From Chlorocebus sabaeus (Eukaryota > Chordata > Mammalia > Primates > Cercopithecidae), in the NCBI RefSeq assembly GCF_047675955.1, contig NC_132928.1, forward strand, positions 45,688,889 through 45,752,888: a stretch of DNA of 64,000 bases, read 5' to 3'. Both the position numbers and the translations under genes were made by a program. The notes beneath the pieces were generated by a model that did not search any database, had not been told where the DNA came from, and saw nothing but the letters and a program-made list of their open reading frames with translations. Each line of letters begins with the position of its first letter. Positions within the stretch are counted from its first letter, which is position 1. Shown here piece after piece: positions 34,275-46,035 of the stretch.

Positions 34275-34490
34275 GAAAGCTAATATTTATTAAACATTTA
34301 CTGTTATTAAACATTGTGATAATGGTTCCCATGAATTAACTCATTCCGAGCTCACAACAACCCTGTGAAACACATATTAGTAGTAGTAGCCTCATCTCAC
34401 TAAGAGGAAACTGAAATTCAGACAAATTAAGATTTTTCCAGAGTGCCATGCTTAGGACAAAACAGTGACCTGCCCAGGCCCAGAAGTGGT
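34275..34490 (-). mobile_element. MIR SINE, nearly full length
   Basis: GCTAATATTTATTAAACATT, TTAACTCATTCCGAGCTCAC, AACAACCCTGTGAAACACAT and AGGAAACTGAAATTCAGACA follow the reverse MIR consensus from its LINE-like end into the core. Confidence 0.8.
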
Positions 34491-36990
34491 TAACTGTGAA
34501 GCTAATGAAGCTTGCACTTTACTCTGCCTGCTCCAGGGGCCCATCACGATGTATTCACATTTGTTTTGGTAAAATCTTTGACAGGAAATATTTTATAAGC
34601 AACTGGCTAAGACCACTTAGCCAACTTCCCCTCCATCACACTTCTTGTTTTGGGTGGCACTGGGAATGGCCCTGGACATACCTGTGATCTGGTTGACAGG
34701 AAATTAACTTGGGGATGCATTTAGTTTGTGGTCGGTAGAATAATGTGGTTTATAGGTACTTCCACATGTAGGTTATTACTCTTGTGGTTCACTTGACACG
34801 TGGAAAAGGACCAAAGGCTCTGTCGTCTGACTGGTATCAGAAGTAATTGAGGGCCAGAGGAGAAACAATTGAAACTTGTCTCAGGAAAATACTTTCAATC
34901 CTCAGACATGAAAAATTTCAAGTGAATGATTTACTTCTCATTATACCTTGTCAAAACAAAACTGCCTGAAACATGCTTGACAATGCAGTGAATACAATTT
35001 AATATAATTATAAGTACATCAGATACATTTCTTTTTTTGCTGTAAAAATCACATGAATTAAAAGTTACCAGAATTGCTGTGTTGGAAGAGCACAAACTTG
35101 TGGCAGTACTATGAACAGAGAGTATGTCCAAGTACATAACATTTTCTACATTACAACACCTTAGGTTAGACTGTGTTCTAGCAGATCAAAGGCATTTAGC
35201 CTGACAAAGTTTGGCAGTTCCATTTGAAATGGCATGTAAAACTGTCATCAACACAGTGAAATGGCTTGAAACTTTTCTAAACTGTTAGTAAAACCAAATT
35301 TCAGTCAACTTTGGTTGAGGGAAGACTAAATTATATGGCTTTTCTTTCTATACAAAAAGATATAGATATTTGTTATATGAAAAGATTGAGAGTATATAAA
35401 CAATAATATTTAAGGAAGTAAATTAACAGCAGTATGTCAGGCAGTTAACTAATAAAATATTTTTCTGGGTTTTGAATGCTTGTGGCATTACTCAGCTTTT
35501 AAAACTGTTATAATTTCTTTTCTCATTTTGAACAAATAGTTACTTTTATATATATATAAAAAGTTAACTTTTGAAATTTAATTTTACATTTGGAATTTTG
35601 TATCCTTTTTCTTAAAATGGGTTCCCCCAGGTTATATAAGCTTCCAGCCCCACAAGAGCTAGATTCAATCCTGCCCAGGTCTTTAGCTTTAAAACACAGC
35701 ACGTGCCTGCTGCCCCACAACGCCACTTGAGTGGTAGAATTATTCCTTTTGAAAACTTGTTTTTACTTTTGATTACTTCACACACCAGCTGTTCTTTTAA
35801 AGTTCTATGTTAGAGCTTTCCGAATTAATGAATTTCAGCCTTAACACTGAAATCTCACTGCTGATAAAAAATAGCATGCCTAAATTTGTGGTTATACATA
35901 GTATTTTAACACCCACATTTATTTCCCACAATAAAATGCTTTGCAAACATTCCATATGGCTGCTTTTGCCACATTGACTTAGACCGTTCTTAGCATGAGA
36001 AGTCCCACTCCAGATTTGCTACATAATTTTTCCTGAATCTTTGGTGTAATTCAGTGAATGATAAAAAATTTAGTGACTGATAATTTATAATCAAAATGAA
36101 AAATTCTAAATCATTTTGTCTCTGAGATAAATTTAATAACCAAGGGTTATAGTGCATGAAAAACTCATTCTGTCACATTTTATTAACTGTGTATGGCCTC
36201 AGAAACCACTATGTGTCTATAAATAAAGCCACGCATGACAGTTTGAGGTCTGGAGTAAGAATTCATTTTTATAGCATCACCTTTGACATTTTAACTTCTG
36301 CAGCATATTCACTAAAGTTAATAGTGACTGTCAATAAATTATAGTGAATTAGAATATCTAACATTTAATAGTTTGACTATCACACACATCTATGGCATCT
36401 ACAGCTGGGACTTAGGAACTCCTTATAGTTTCATGTAGATAGCTTTTTACTCAGTTTACCAAATTCTCTACACTGCGAGGTGTTCTATGAACTCCCTGGC
36501 TTGTCAACTGCCACTAAAGCATCACTTCTCCTTCACATCAGCCCCACAGTTCCTTCTAGAGCCTCTTCCCTAACTTTCAACAGAAGAACATCATGGCAGA
36601 GGGCCAGGGATCTGCTGCATGGGATCTCAGAACTTAGAATACTCCATAGGTACCTACACAGGGAGAGTGAGTACAACAGTCTGCATTTCACCAAATTAGA
36701 AGATGTGCAAACATGCGGAGACATTCTTTCATTTATTCATTCACTACAGGTATCAAGAATGTCTCTAATGGCAGGAATTGGACTCTTAGAATGAGTAAAA
36801 TACTGCATCTCTCCCCTTGGGAAGACCAGCATCACAAAAGAAGCTCAGTGGGTTAAGGAACAAGATACCGTTCTGAGAGCCTGGGGGGCAATGGGAAGAG
36901 GTTGGTAACATTGGTTAGAGGACCTGGTCATGGTGGCCAGATCCTAAAGCAACAGGATAGATGTGTATTTACCTTATATTCACATAGAAT
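34491..36990. other. Intron, nothing recognised
   Basis: AT-rich unique-looking sequence. About 36725-36800 has faint L2-like text (TTTCATTTATTCATTCACTA). Confidence 0.45.
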
Positions 36991-38880
36991 ATCCCTATAT
37001 AACAAACCTTCAGCTCTCATTCTGCCATGACCTCTATAATCTGATCTTACCTTCTTTAAGACCCTCTTGATACTTTACTTGCTAACAAAGTCTCCTTTGG
37101 TCTTCAGTTTCTTCTAGTGTGGACCAATTGCAAATATCTGAGATTCCCTTCCTCCAGCATCTTTTTATTTTACCCACCTAAAAAAAAGCCCAATCCCAGA
37201 TCAGTCCTCCTGCAGTCTCTAGTTCTGAGGACTGTTCATCCACCAGTCTCATGTCAATGCTAATTTTGCCACGCAGGGTGAATCTCTCCACCCTCAAGTG
37301 GGCCCTCAGCTGCCCAGTGATCTTTCTGTTTCCCTAGTGAGTTTGCTATTTACTCTTCTAGATCTACTTACTTCATCATTTCCACTGACATTTTCAGTAG
37401 ATCACCTTGCTTCTGAATTCATCAACAAAACTAAAACTAGTGGATGAAAATTATTTCAATTTTGTGACCTCTTCTACTCCTGTTCTTCTGGAAGAGAGAT
37501 TTCATCCTGTCTAAATTAAACTTCTCATTTTCACTCTGAATCCCATCCTTTTCCTTGACCCATCCTCCTAGTAGCCTTTGCCTCATCTTCTTCCCTTGCT
37601 TATAATTAATCCAATAGCTATTTATTTATCACTTGTTGATATTATACCTCAAGATACAACAGAGAATGAGGCACAGTGCCAGTGCCAGCCTTCAAGTACT
37701 TAGAGTCCAACTTCTTGAGAGAATGGTCGACATTTGCCAATTTTCCATTCTCACTTGCATTCATTTCTCATTTGGTTTCTGTAATCTAGTTTCCACACTT
37801 ACCACTCCACTGAAAGTTTCCTTGCCAAGATCACCATTTAATGAACAATCCCCCTCATTAAATCCAGTGTCACTTTGACTTTACTTTCTCTTCAGTCTCC
37901 TTTCTGCTGCCTTCAATCATGTGGACCAATTTCCTTTTTTATAACAGTGCCTTTGCTCGGATCCATGGTTCCACCTTCCTAATTTTCTTCTTACCTTGCT
38001 GTCTTCCCTTTGGCTTACTCATTTCTCACTGCATGTTTCTTAAAAGTGGTGTTCCCCTGGGATCTAGATTTGGCTTTCTTTTCATTGGAAAACCTCATCT
38101 CAAGTAGTCTGGTCCATTCCTGCTTCAGTTACCAAATGTATGCCTATGACTCCCAACTCTTTATTCTCTCCCTGATGGTGTCTCTTCAGCTCAAGACCTA
38201 GAGATCTCTTGGCATTTTCATGTGAATGGTCCAGAGATTCCTCTAATTGGTATCTCCGACTGAGCTCTCCACTTTCTCCTTCCTTTTCTCAACCAGCTCT
38301 GTCTCCTATATTCCCACCACCATGCAAGCATTTGCCCAAAACAGAAACATGGACCTCTCCCCCGTCATCCATATCAAGTTAGTAAGCAATTTTTGTCAGT
38401 TGTTCCTACTTAATCCTCTAGAATTTTTTTTCACTTTTTTCACTTTTCCCTATCTGCTCTGCCATTTCCTTAGTTCAAGTCACTGTCATCTCCCATCTCC
38501 TAATGGATTGCTCTGGCCTCTGTTTTACCCCCCACCAATTCATCCATGACGTTTCTTTAGGTAAAACTTGGCCATGTTACTCCCAAACCTTCAAAGACCT
38601 TTGAGGGTGAAATCCATATACCTTGGAATGACATTCAAGGCCCTTCAAGATATAAGGGTTCTGCCAGTTTCTCCCCCCTCATCCTTCCCCATTCCTCCCT
38701 CATGCTGCAATCATGTTGAACTGCCTTCTGCAAGGCCACAACTCTCTCTGGCCTCTGGACCTTTATAAATGCTCTTTTTAGATCAGACTGCGTCTCTACA
38801 CGACTTGCCTATTTTTTAAGGCTTGTAACAGACCATACCTTCTTTGAGTAGATTCTTGCAGGTGTTGACATCTGGGCTGA
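36991..38880 (+). mobile_element. Long L2 (CR1-clade LINE) relic including reverse-transcriptase region
   Basis: About 1.9 kb of forward L2. The 3' part has TTGGCCATGTTACTCCCAAA, GGAATGACATTCAAGGCCCT and GAACTGCCTTCTGCAAGGCC. Further upstream, a short frame at 37919-38107 keeps SGVPLGSRFGF, which corresponds to the conserved GVPQGSxLGP motif of non-LTR reverse transcriptases. CTATGACTCCCAACTCTTTA near 38144 also fits the consensus order. Some interior sequence (about 37620-37720) may be another insertion. Ancient and non-coding. Confidence 0.7.
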
Positions 38881-38917
38881 GACCTATTGTGTGCTTTACC
38901 GAATCTCCCACAATGCT

Positions 38918-39234
38918 GTTTTGTTTGTTTGTTTGTTTGTTTGTTTGTTTTGAGATGGAGTCTGACTCTGTCACCCAGGCTGGAGGGCAGTGGCACAGTC
39001 TTGGCTCACTGCAATCTCTGTCTACCAGGTTCAAGCAATTCTCCTGCCTCAACCTTCTGAGTAGCTGGGATTACAGTCATTCACCACCACACCCAGCTAA
39101 TTTTTGTATTTTTAGTAGAGATGGGGTTTCACCATGTTGGCCAAGCTGGTCTTGAACTCCTGACCTCAAATGATCCACCCACCTTGGCCTCCCAAAGTGC
39201 TGAGATTACAGGTGTGAGCCACCACGCCCGGCCC
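38918..39234 (-). mobile_element. AluS, reverse, with (GTTT)n tail
   Basis: Starts with TTTG repeats (reverse of an AAAC-type tail, about 38920-38950), then GAGATGGAGTCTGACTCTGT, and ends GAGCCACCACGCCCGGCC. Target duplication CCCACAATGCT (38907-38917) / CCCACAACACT (39235-39245), two mismatches. Confidence 0.92.
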
Positions 39235-39245
39235 CCCACAACACT

Positions 39246-42200
39246 CTTATAACTATTTTTAATTATGTTTACTTTTTTGGATCTGCCCACTAGGCTCAGT
39301 TTCTTTCTTTTTGAATCCCCAGGTTCTAGCACTGAGGTGCCTTATAGGAAGCTGCTCAGTAAATATTTGGGAAAAGGTAAACAAGTTACTGTAATAGATT
39401 TTCACATCAATACCCACTTTATTTGCATTTTATGATAAAACTGAGATCCTCAAAGACAGCTAATGGTTTCCTCCAAGTTCCTCAATGGCCTATCTGGTTA
39501 CAAAGCTTTTTTCAAGAACCAGAAAAATTGGAATTCTCTTCTGTGGGACCCTTTTTCTTATTTTGCTTATTTGATGATAGGAATAGACTGTGTTTTGAAA
39601 TGCACAGTGAGGATGAATTTTATGTTTATTAGAATTTCCGTATCCACACTGAAAATGTACAGTTTCTTGATTTTACTACTAAGTTCAGTAAAAACAAACA
39701 ATGGTTCATTGTTTCCAAGAGTCATCCACACTTATTATGAAAATAGATTCCATCTTTTTTCTCTCTCTTTTAAGAAAAAGAATTTGGAAATGTGACCCAG
39801 CATCGTGTTTTCATTTTGTTTAAAAGAAAACATTGTTTTCCTCTAACAATCCTAGATGCTGTGGGAATACCACACACATGGTTGGCTTTAGATTTGGTGA
39901 CTATCAAAATCTCTGATTCAATAGTTTCTTTCCTGTGTTTGTATTAGTAGTACAATATTTTACAGTGTTTTTAAATACTTACAGAGACATTTGCACAAAA
40001 AGGCTTATAAGATTAGTGGATTGGAAAAAATCATTTTTACTCATCTTCCTAAAGAAAGAGGCGCAGAAATGTAGGATGGTGAACCATGATGGTCTAGATG
40101 TAGGAGAGATCGTGGGAAAACTCTATTCTCTTTTATTTGATATCCTATTTTTCTTTATTCTTTTTTGGAGAAAAGGAGAAATGCCATCCTCAGCAGGCAT
40201 GAGAAAGGACAAAGAAAAATCATTCCTTTTCTGCCCTTTTCCTTCCCTTATTTTCTTATAGTTTTCTTGGAGATTACACAATTATGAATTATAATTAAGT
40301 CTTCTATAGTAAAGGCCAGTGTGAGTGCAGAGAATGTGTAAGATTTTCATTTCCAGTCAAACCCTGCTGGTCAGTTACATTTATCATTGGTTTATGTAAC
40401 AGTCTGGGAACATGTTAACCAACTGCCCAGACTGATATCCACTTGCACCTCACATGTTGGTTTTACATACAGGGTTTACACTGTCTAAAAGTAAGACAAG
40501 ACAGGCAGACGAGAGAGCTGCCTACTGACCGTAACTACACAGTGACATTGAGAGCAAAGGAAGAGTTTGAGATGGTGACCCCTTGAATTACTAAGAGAAT
40601 GTTTCCTGACCACAGGTTTAAATAGTGAAGAAGCATGACAGCGGATTGGAACAAGGAAGCCGGGTTTGTACCTACTGGCTGGCTCCTTAAATAAGAGTAG
40701 TGAGGATGGAGGCTGTCTGGGTTTCTTATGTAGCAGATGGCAGTAAACAAGGAAAAGGTTTTCAGCAGACAGATTGGAAGGTAACTGGAGATTGGAATTA
40801 CTCTGGAGTGAGTTGGAAAGAAAAAGGAGGTTGTGCATAGTAGAATGGTTTCTACTAGCTGTCCTCTCTGGGTAATTTCTCTTTCCCAGTTAAGTTGTCA
40901 GACAACTATGTTGGAGAACAGGTCCTGAAATGAAAGCTTTACTGGTCCCAATTCCAGCTTTCATTAAATCAGCTCCCAAAGCAAACCATGGGGCTGGCAC
41001 CTGCATAGCTAGCGTTCACTCTACAGCTGTGAACAGTGTCTTACGTGCTTGACTCTGGGTAGGGAAATGCACTAAGGAGAAAGAGGAAATGTGGATTTTA
41101 TTCTGGCAAGGTTTTGAATTGTTTCTTGAAAAAGCTGAAATAGCCCTTGGATCTCCACTATCCTCTTTGGTAGATTGCTGCCACTGGTAATTATATATGT
41201 CAAGTAACGGCCTTCTCCAAATTCAGAGTCCCTCACTGAGCCACAGCATGATACCACTGAGAATTAAAAACAGGCCTCCCTCCCCACTGGCCTGTTGTAT
41301 TTGCTTCCTCTCTGGCCGGAGGGCACTGTTGGCTTCCCACTCTATGGCTGTCATCCATCTCCCAGGAGCTGATGATCCTTTATTTCAGTAGCCAAAAGTC
41401 TGGACAGGAGATTCCATTGATGCCATTGTGAAAGGTGGCCAGTACTTTTGGAGCAAAGGCTGACTGAGTTCAAAGAAACCTTGAAGCTCCTTCCTCCAGA
41501 TGTTGATCAAAAGCAGGGTATTTGGTGGCCCTCAGTTTGGATCTGTAGTTACTCTGTCATATTTCCTTTCTGTTCTCACAATAGCCACTGTTCTTTAGTT
41601 ATGGTTCTAGGAGATTCTCCTTCACTCAGGCCTGTGTACCTACCTCATTCTTTGAGAGAACGGAGAGGGAGACTGGTAGGAGGAAAGATGGGAACCAAAT
41701 CTCATCATTTTTAGAAAACAATTATTTACCTCTAAATCACCATGATGTCTTTGGTTCAGTTAGCTCCTTACCCCACTGTGCCTTTCAAGGTTTAGAGACA
41801 TTTGGTGATTCCACAGCAAAGCTCTCCCAGGCTGCTAGACTCTTTAGTGAGGAGACACAGTTGGTAAATACCTGTAGCAGAGATCCTTAACTAGGTGCCT
41901 GTGGGCCAGATTGAACCTGCAAATGTGTTTTGTTTGCCCTACCTGCTCTTTTTAAATTGCCAATATTTAAGGATTTTCTATAAAAATCTGAATTTCTACC
42001 TTCTCTTTAAGAATTGGAAACTTTGGCATTACTGGGCCTGAATTTCAAAATGGCAAAATAATGGCTGTACCTTGAGTTGGGGTATGTAGTCTCTCAACCA
42101 CATCATTCACTTGCATGACTGGCTGGTCCCTATAGATTTTTAAGTAAAAAAATCTAGACCCCAGAGCCATGCTGGGAACCTCTCTGTATCCAATGGAAGA

Positions 42201-42413
42201 TTTTGCAGGATCCTCCCCCTTGATGAAGTGACAGCAGCTGGCAACTCCATTGGTACCTCCAGGAATCTATAACATGGACATAGTCATAACTGATGAGTTT
42301 ATGGAAACTGGACTTGTCTTTGGAATGTTCAGTACTTTTGTGTTACTTAGCTCTCTGCATTGGGCAAAGCCTTGGCATGAGATCTGTGATGTCTACAGAA
42401 CACAAGCAAGAGT
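39246..42413. other. Intron, nothing recognised
   Basis: About 3.2 kb of unique-looking sequence, unusually free of recent repeats for this window. No credible exon found. Confidence 0.5.
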
Positions 42414-42430
42414 AGAATGAACAGAAATTA

Positions 42431-43624
42431 CTACGAGGCTATAGTAACCAAAACAGCATGGTACTGGTACCAAAACAGAGATATAGACCAATGGAACAGA
42501 ACAGAGCCCTCAGAAGTAATACCACACATCTACAGCCATCTGATCTTTGACAAACCTGACAAAAACAAGAAATGGGGAAAGGATTCCCTATTTAATAAAT
42601 GGTGCTGGGAAAACTGGCTAGCCATAAGTAGAAAACTGAAACTGGATCCCTTCCTTACACCTTATATGAAAATTAACTCAAGATGGATTAGAGACTTAAA
42701 TGTTAGACCTAAAACCATAAAACCCTAGAAGAAAACCTAGGCAATACCATTCAGGACATAGGCATGGGCAAGGACTTCATGTCTAAAACACCAAAATCAA
42801 TGGCAACAAAAGCCAAAATTGAAAAATGGAATCTAATTAAACTAAAGAACTTCTGCACAGCAAAAGAAAATGCCATCAGAGTGAAGAGGCAACCTACAGA
42901 ATGGGAGAAAATTTTTGCAATCTACTCATCTGACAAAGGGCTAATATCCAGAACCTACAAAGAACTCAAACAAATTTACAAGAAAAAAACAAACAACCCC
43001 ATCAAAAAGTGGGCAAAGGATATGAACAGACATTTCCCAAAAGAAGACATTTATGCAGCCAACAGACACATGAACAAATGCTCATCATCACTAGCCATCA
43101 GAGAAACGCAAATCAAAACCACAATGAGATACCATCTCACACCAGTTAGAATGGCAATCATTAAAAAGTCAGGAAACAACAGGTGCTGGAGAGGATGTGG
43201 AGAAGCAGGAACACTGTCACACTGTTGGTGGGACTGTAAACTAGTTCAACCATTGTGGAAGACAGTATGGCGATTCCTCAAGTATCTAGAACTAGAAACA
43301 CCATTTGACCCAGCCATCCCATTACTGGGTATATACCCAAAGGATTATAAATCATGCTGCTATAAAGACACATGCACACGTATGTTTATTGCAGCACTGT
43401 GCACAATAACAAAGACTTGGAACCAACCCAAATGTCCATCAATGATAGACTGGATTAAGAAAATGTGGCACATATACACCATGGAATACTATGCAGCCAT
43501 AAAAAAGAATGAGTTCATGTCCTTTGTAGGGACATGGATGCAGCTGGAAACCATCATTCTCAGCAAACTATTGCAAGAACAGAAAACCAAACACCGCATG
43601 TTCTCACTCATAGGTGGGAATTGA
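42431..43624 (+). pseudogene. L1 ORF2 C-terminal part, frameshifted
   Basis: An upstream frame ends near 42728; the following 286-codon frame (42764-43624) is in a different phase. The break lies around 42725 in an A-run that is one base shorter than in the L1 sequence I remember. The second frame keeps the C-terminal features, including the Cys-rich segment RCWRGCGEAGTLSHCWWDCK and the end FSLIGGN. There is no ORF1, endonuclease or RT domain, so it is not mobile. Confidence 0.88.
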
Positions 43625-43679
43625 ACAATGAGAACACTTGGACACAGGAAGGGGAACATCACACGCTGGGGTCTGTTGT

Positions 43680-43701
43680 GGGGTGGGGGGAGGGGGGAGG
43701 G
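43680..43701 (+). other. G-quadruplex-type motif of the L1 3' UTR
   Basis: Runs of G separated by single T or A (GGGG-T-GGGGGG-A-GGGGGG-A-GGG) fit the four-G-run pattern. L1PA 3' UTRs are known for this polypurine motif. Confidence 0.85.
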
Positions 43702-43884
43702 ATAGCATTAGGAGATACACCTAATGTAAATGATGAGTTAAGGGGTGCAGCACACCAACAAGGCACATGTATACATATGTAACAAACCTGCACGTTGTGC
43801 ACATGTACCCTAGAACATAAAGTATAATAAAAAAAAAGAATATAAGTAAATACAACAGACAAAAAAAAGAATAAATAGAAATTA

Positions 43885-44689
43885 TGACCAAGAGGCAGAA
43901 AGAGAAGTCATATTTTAAAATACCACAATAATTGCACATTTTAAATTTAAACAAAAATATTTTGTCTTAACTTTCTCTGTCTCCATTAACTTCTTGGACC
44001 ATTACTACCAGGGTTCTGGGCATTCAGTGATTTGGAAAAAAGTGGTATCGTCTTCTGTCAACAATATGAATATAATCCCCAAGATGATCTACTCGTAACT
44101 CTCTGTTTAAAATCTGAGAGAATCATAAAAACTGTTGTTTTGAGGTTTAGAGGAAGTAAGGGAGACTCATATGGAGGATAAGACAAGAAAAAACAGAGGA
44201 TAAAATAAGTAGACATAATCTGAAGAGTTGCCATTTACAATCCAGGTTTAGGAGCTTTCTGGCATAATTGACCAAATATAATACATATTGAGAAAGGGAC
44301 AAGGTAAGAATCATACATCTGTTAATTTTACTTATACTTCACCCCTTTCCACAAAGGATTGAAGAAAATCACATTGATTATGAAAATGTCAATCTCTTAA
44401 TAAAATGCAATTTCAGGATGTTGAAACTGAAGGAAAATTTTATTGCTCTTAATTCGCATTTAACAAATCATGTTTAATGCTGACAACTGCCTCTCTAATC
44501 TTGACTTCGTTCAGGTTCATTTCTCAGGATGTGGAGATTAATGTGTCAGAACTCATAGCACTGAAATTTGCAGGCTTATTTGTCTATACTTCTTGTCTAT
44601 TAGATCTTATTTTTTTGTTTAAGTATACAGTTATCTTAATTGTACTACAACCTTACAAGTATACACAGAAGACTTTCATGTGAATTATC
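43885..44689. other. Intron, nothing recognised
   Basis: AT-rich sequence between two LINE elements; no exon seen. Confidence 0.5.
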
Positions 44690-44890
44690 TATTGTTTTAC
44701 TTTTTATTTTGAAATAATTTCAAACATTACAGAAAAGTTGCAAGAATAATACAAAGGTCTCTCATACACCAACATTTTGTTATATTTGCTTTATCATTCT
44801 CTCTATATGAGTGTTTTTGTACATATTATTTTTTAATTATTTGAGATAGTTTGCAAACCTCATGCCCCTTTACCTAAAAATACTTCAGTG

Positions 44891-45172
44891 GGCCGGGCGC
44901 GGTGGCTCAAGCCTGTAATCCCAGCACTTTGGGAGGCCGAGTCGGGCGGATCACGAGGTCAGGAGATCGAGACCATCCTGGCTAACACGGTGAAACCCCG
45001 TCTCTACTAAAAAATACAAAAAACTAGCCGGGCGAGGTGGCGGGCGCCTGTAGTCCCAGCTACTCGGGAGGCTGAGGCAGGAGAATGGCGTGAACCCACG
45101 GAGGCGGGGCTTGCAGTGAGTTGAGATCCGGCCACTGCACTCCAGCCTGGGTGAGAGCGCGAGACTCCGCCT

Positions 45173-45216
<44 letters not shown>
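44891..45216 (+). mobile_element. Young AluY of Old World monkey type (AluYRa-like)
   Basis: Full-length, near-consensus Alu with a perfect 15-bp target duplication AAAAATACTTCAGTG (44876-44890 and 45212-45226) and a pure A tail of about 43 (45174-45216). Compared with the human AluY I remember, it has GGTGGCTCAAGCCTG rather than CTCACGCC, GGGCGAGGTGGCGGGCG, and GAGATCCGGCCACTGC rather than GAGATCGCGCC. I associate these with the macaque/baboon AluYRa lineage. Confidence 0.9.
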
Positions 45217-45219
<3 letters not shown>

Positions 45220-45309
45220 TTCAGTGTATTTTTCCTAGGTACAAGAATGTTTTCTTTTACACATCTGTAGTTCAGTTATCATATTCAGGAAGTTCAAACT
45301 GATGCAATG

Positions 45310-45598
45310 TATTTTTTAGAGACAGGATCTCATTCTGTTGCCCAGGCTGTGGGCAGTGACATGGTCATAGATCACTGCAGCCTTGAACTCTGGGGCTCAA
45401 GGGATCCTCCTGCCTTAGCCTCCCAAGTAACTGTGACTACAGGCATGCACCACCATGCCTGGCTAATTTTTAAAAAATTGTAGAGATAGAGTTCTCAGTA
45501 TGTGCTCAGGCTGGTCTCGAACTTCTGGCCTCAAGTGATCCTCCTGCCTCAACCTCCCAAAGTGTTAGGATTACAGGGATGAGCCACAATGCCCAGAT
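45310..45598 (-). mobile_element. AluJ, reverse
   Basis: TTTTTTAGAGACAGGATCTC, ATCACTGCAGCCTTGAACTC and GATTACAGGGATGAGCCACA: an old AluJ in reverse with many changes. Target duplication ACTGATGCAAT (45298-45308) / TCTGATACAAT (45599-45609). Confidence 0.88.
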
Positions 45599-46035
45599 CT
45601 GATACAATACTTTCATTTACAATCTATATGTCATCATTTTATTAATTGTTCTAATGTCATTTATAGAATTTTCTTTCTAAAACAAGATACAGTCTAAAAT
45701 CATTTATGGCATTAAGTCATTCTGTCTCTTTAGTCTCCTTTAATCTGAATTAATATTTAATTTCAGCCTTTCTCTTTCATACTATGACCTTAAAAGATAC
45801 AGGCCTGTCATTTATAAAATATTCCACTGCTTCTCCAGTGTTTCCTCATGATTAGCTTTTGTTTATCCATTTGGAATACGGTATAAGTCATGTGTCTTTG
45901 GTATCACATCTGAAGGTTGATGTCTGTTTGCCCCTTTCTGGTGATGTTAATTTTGATCACTTGGTTAATGTATTTCCAACTTCTCTAGTGTATAGTAGTA
46001 TTTTCCTTTTGAGATTAATAGTAATTTTTCACATT

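Larger units (their letters stand above)
42431..43867 (+). mobile_element. L1PA, 5'-truncated, with 17-bp target duplication
   Basis: Forward primate L1 covering the ORF2 C-terminal third, 3' UTR and A-tail. Left and right target duplications are AGAATGAACAGAAATTA (42414-42430) and AGAATAAATAGAAATTA (43868-43884), two mismatches. The 3' UTR has the G-rich tract at about 43680-43701 and ends near TATAATAAAAAAAAA. An extra 23 bp (43838-43860) and a second A8 precede the right duplication, suggesting a short 3' transduction. Confidence 0.93.
44690..46035. mobile_element. Old L1M-type 3' sequence split by two Alus
   Basis: TTTGAAATAATTTCAAACAT, GAAAAGTTGCAAGAATAATA, TTTATCATTCTCTCTATATG and AATACTTCAGTG, then after the AluY ACAAGAATGTTTTCTTTTAC, and after the AluJ CTTTAGTCTCCTTTAATCTG and GGTGATGTTAATTTTGATCA. 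This order matches a well-known old LINE-1 3' sequence. Orientation is left open. Confidence 0.65.

Noticed and set aside
42764..43624. 286-codon open frame as a possible intronic gene
   Set aside because: It is the C-terminal part of L1 ORF2 inside a 5'-truncated element with target duplications and an upstream frameshift.
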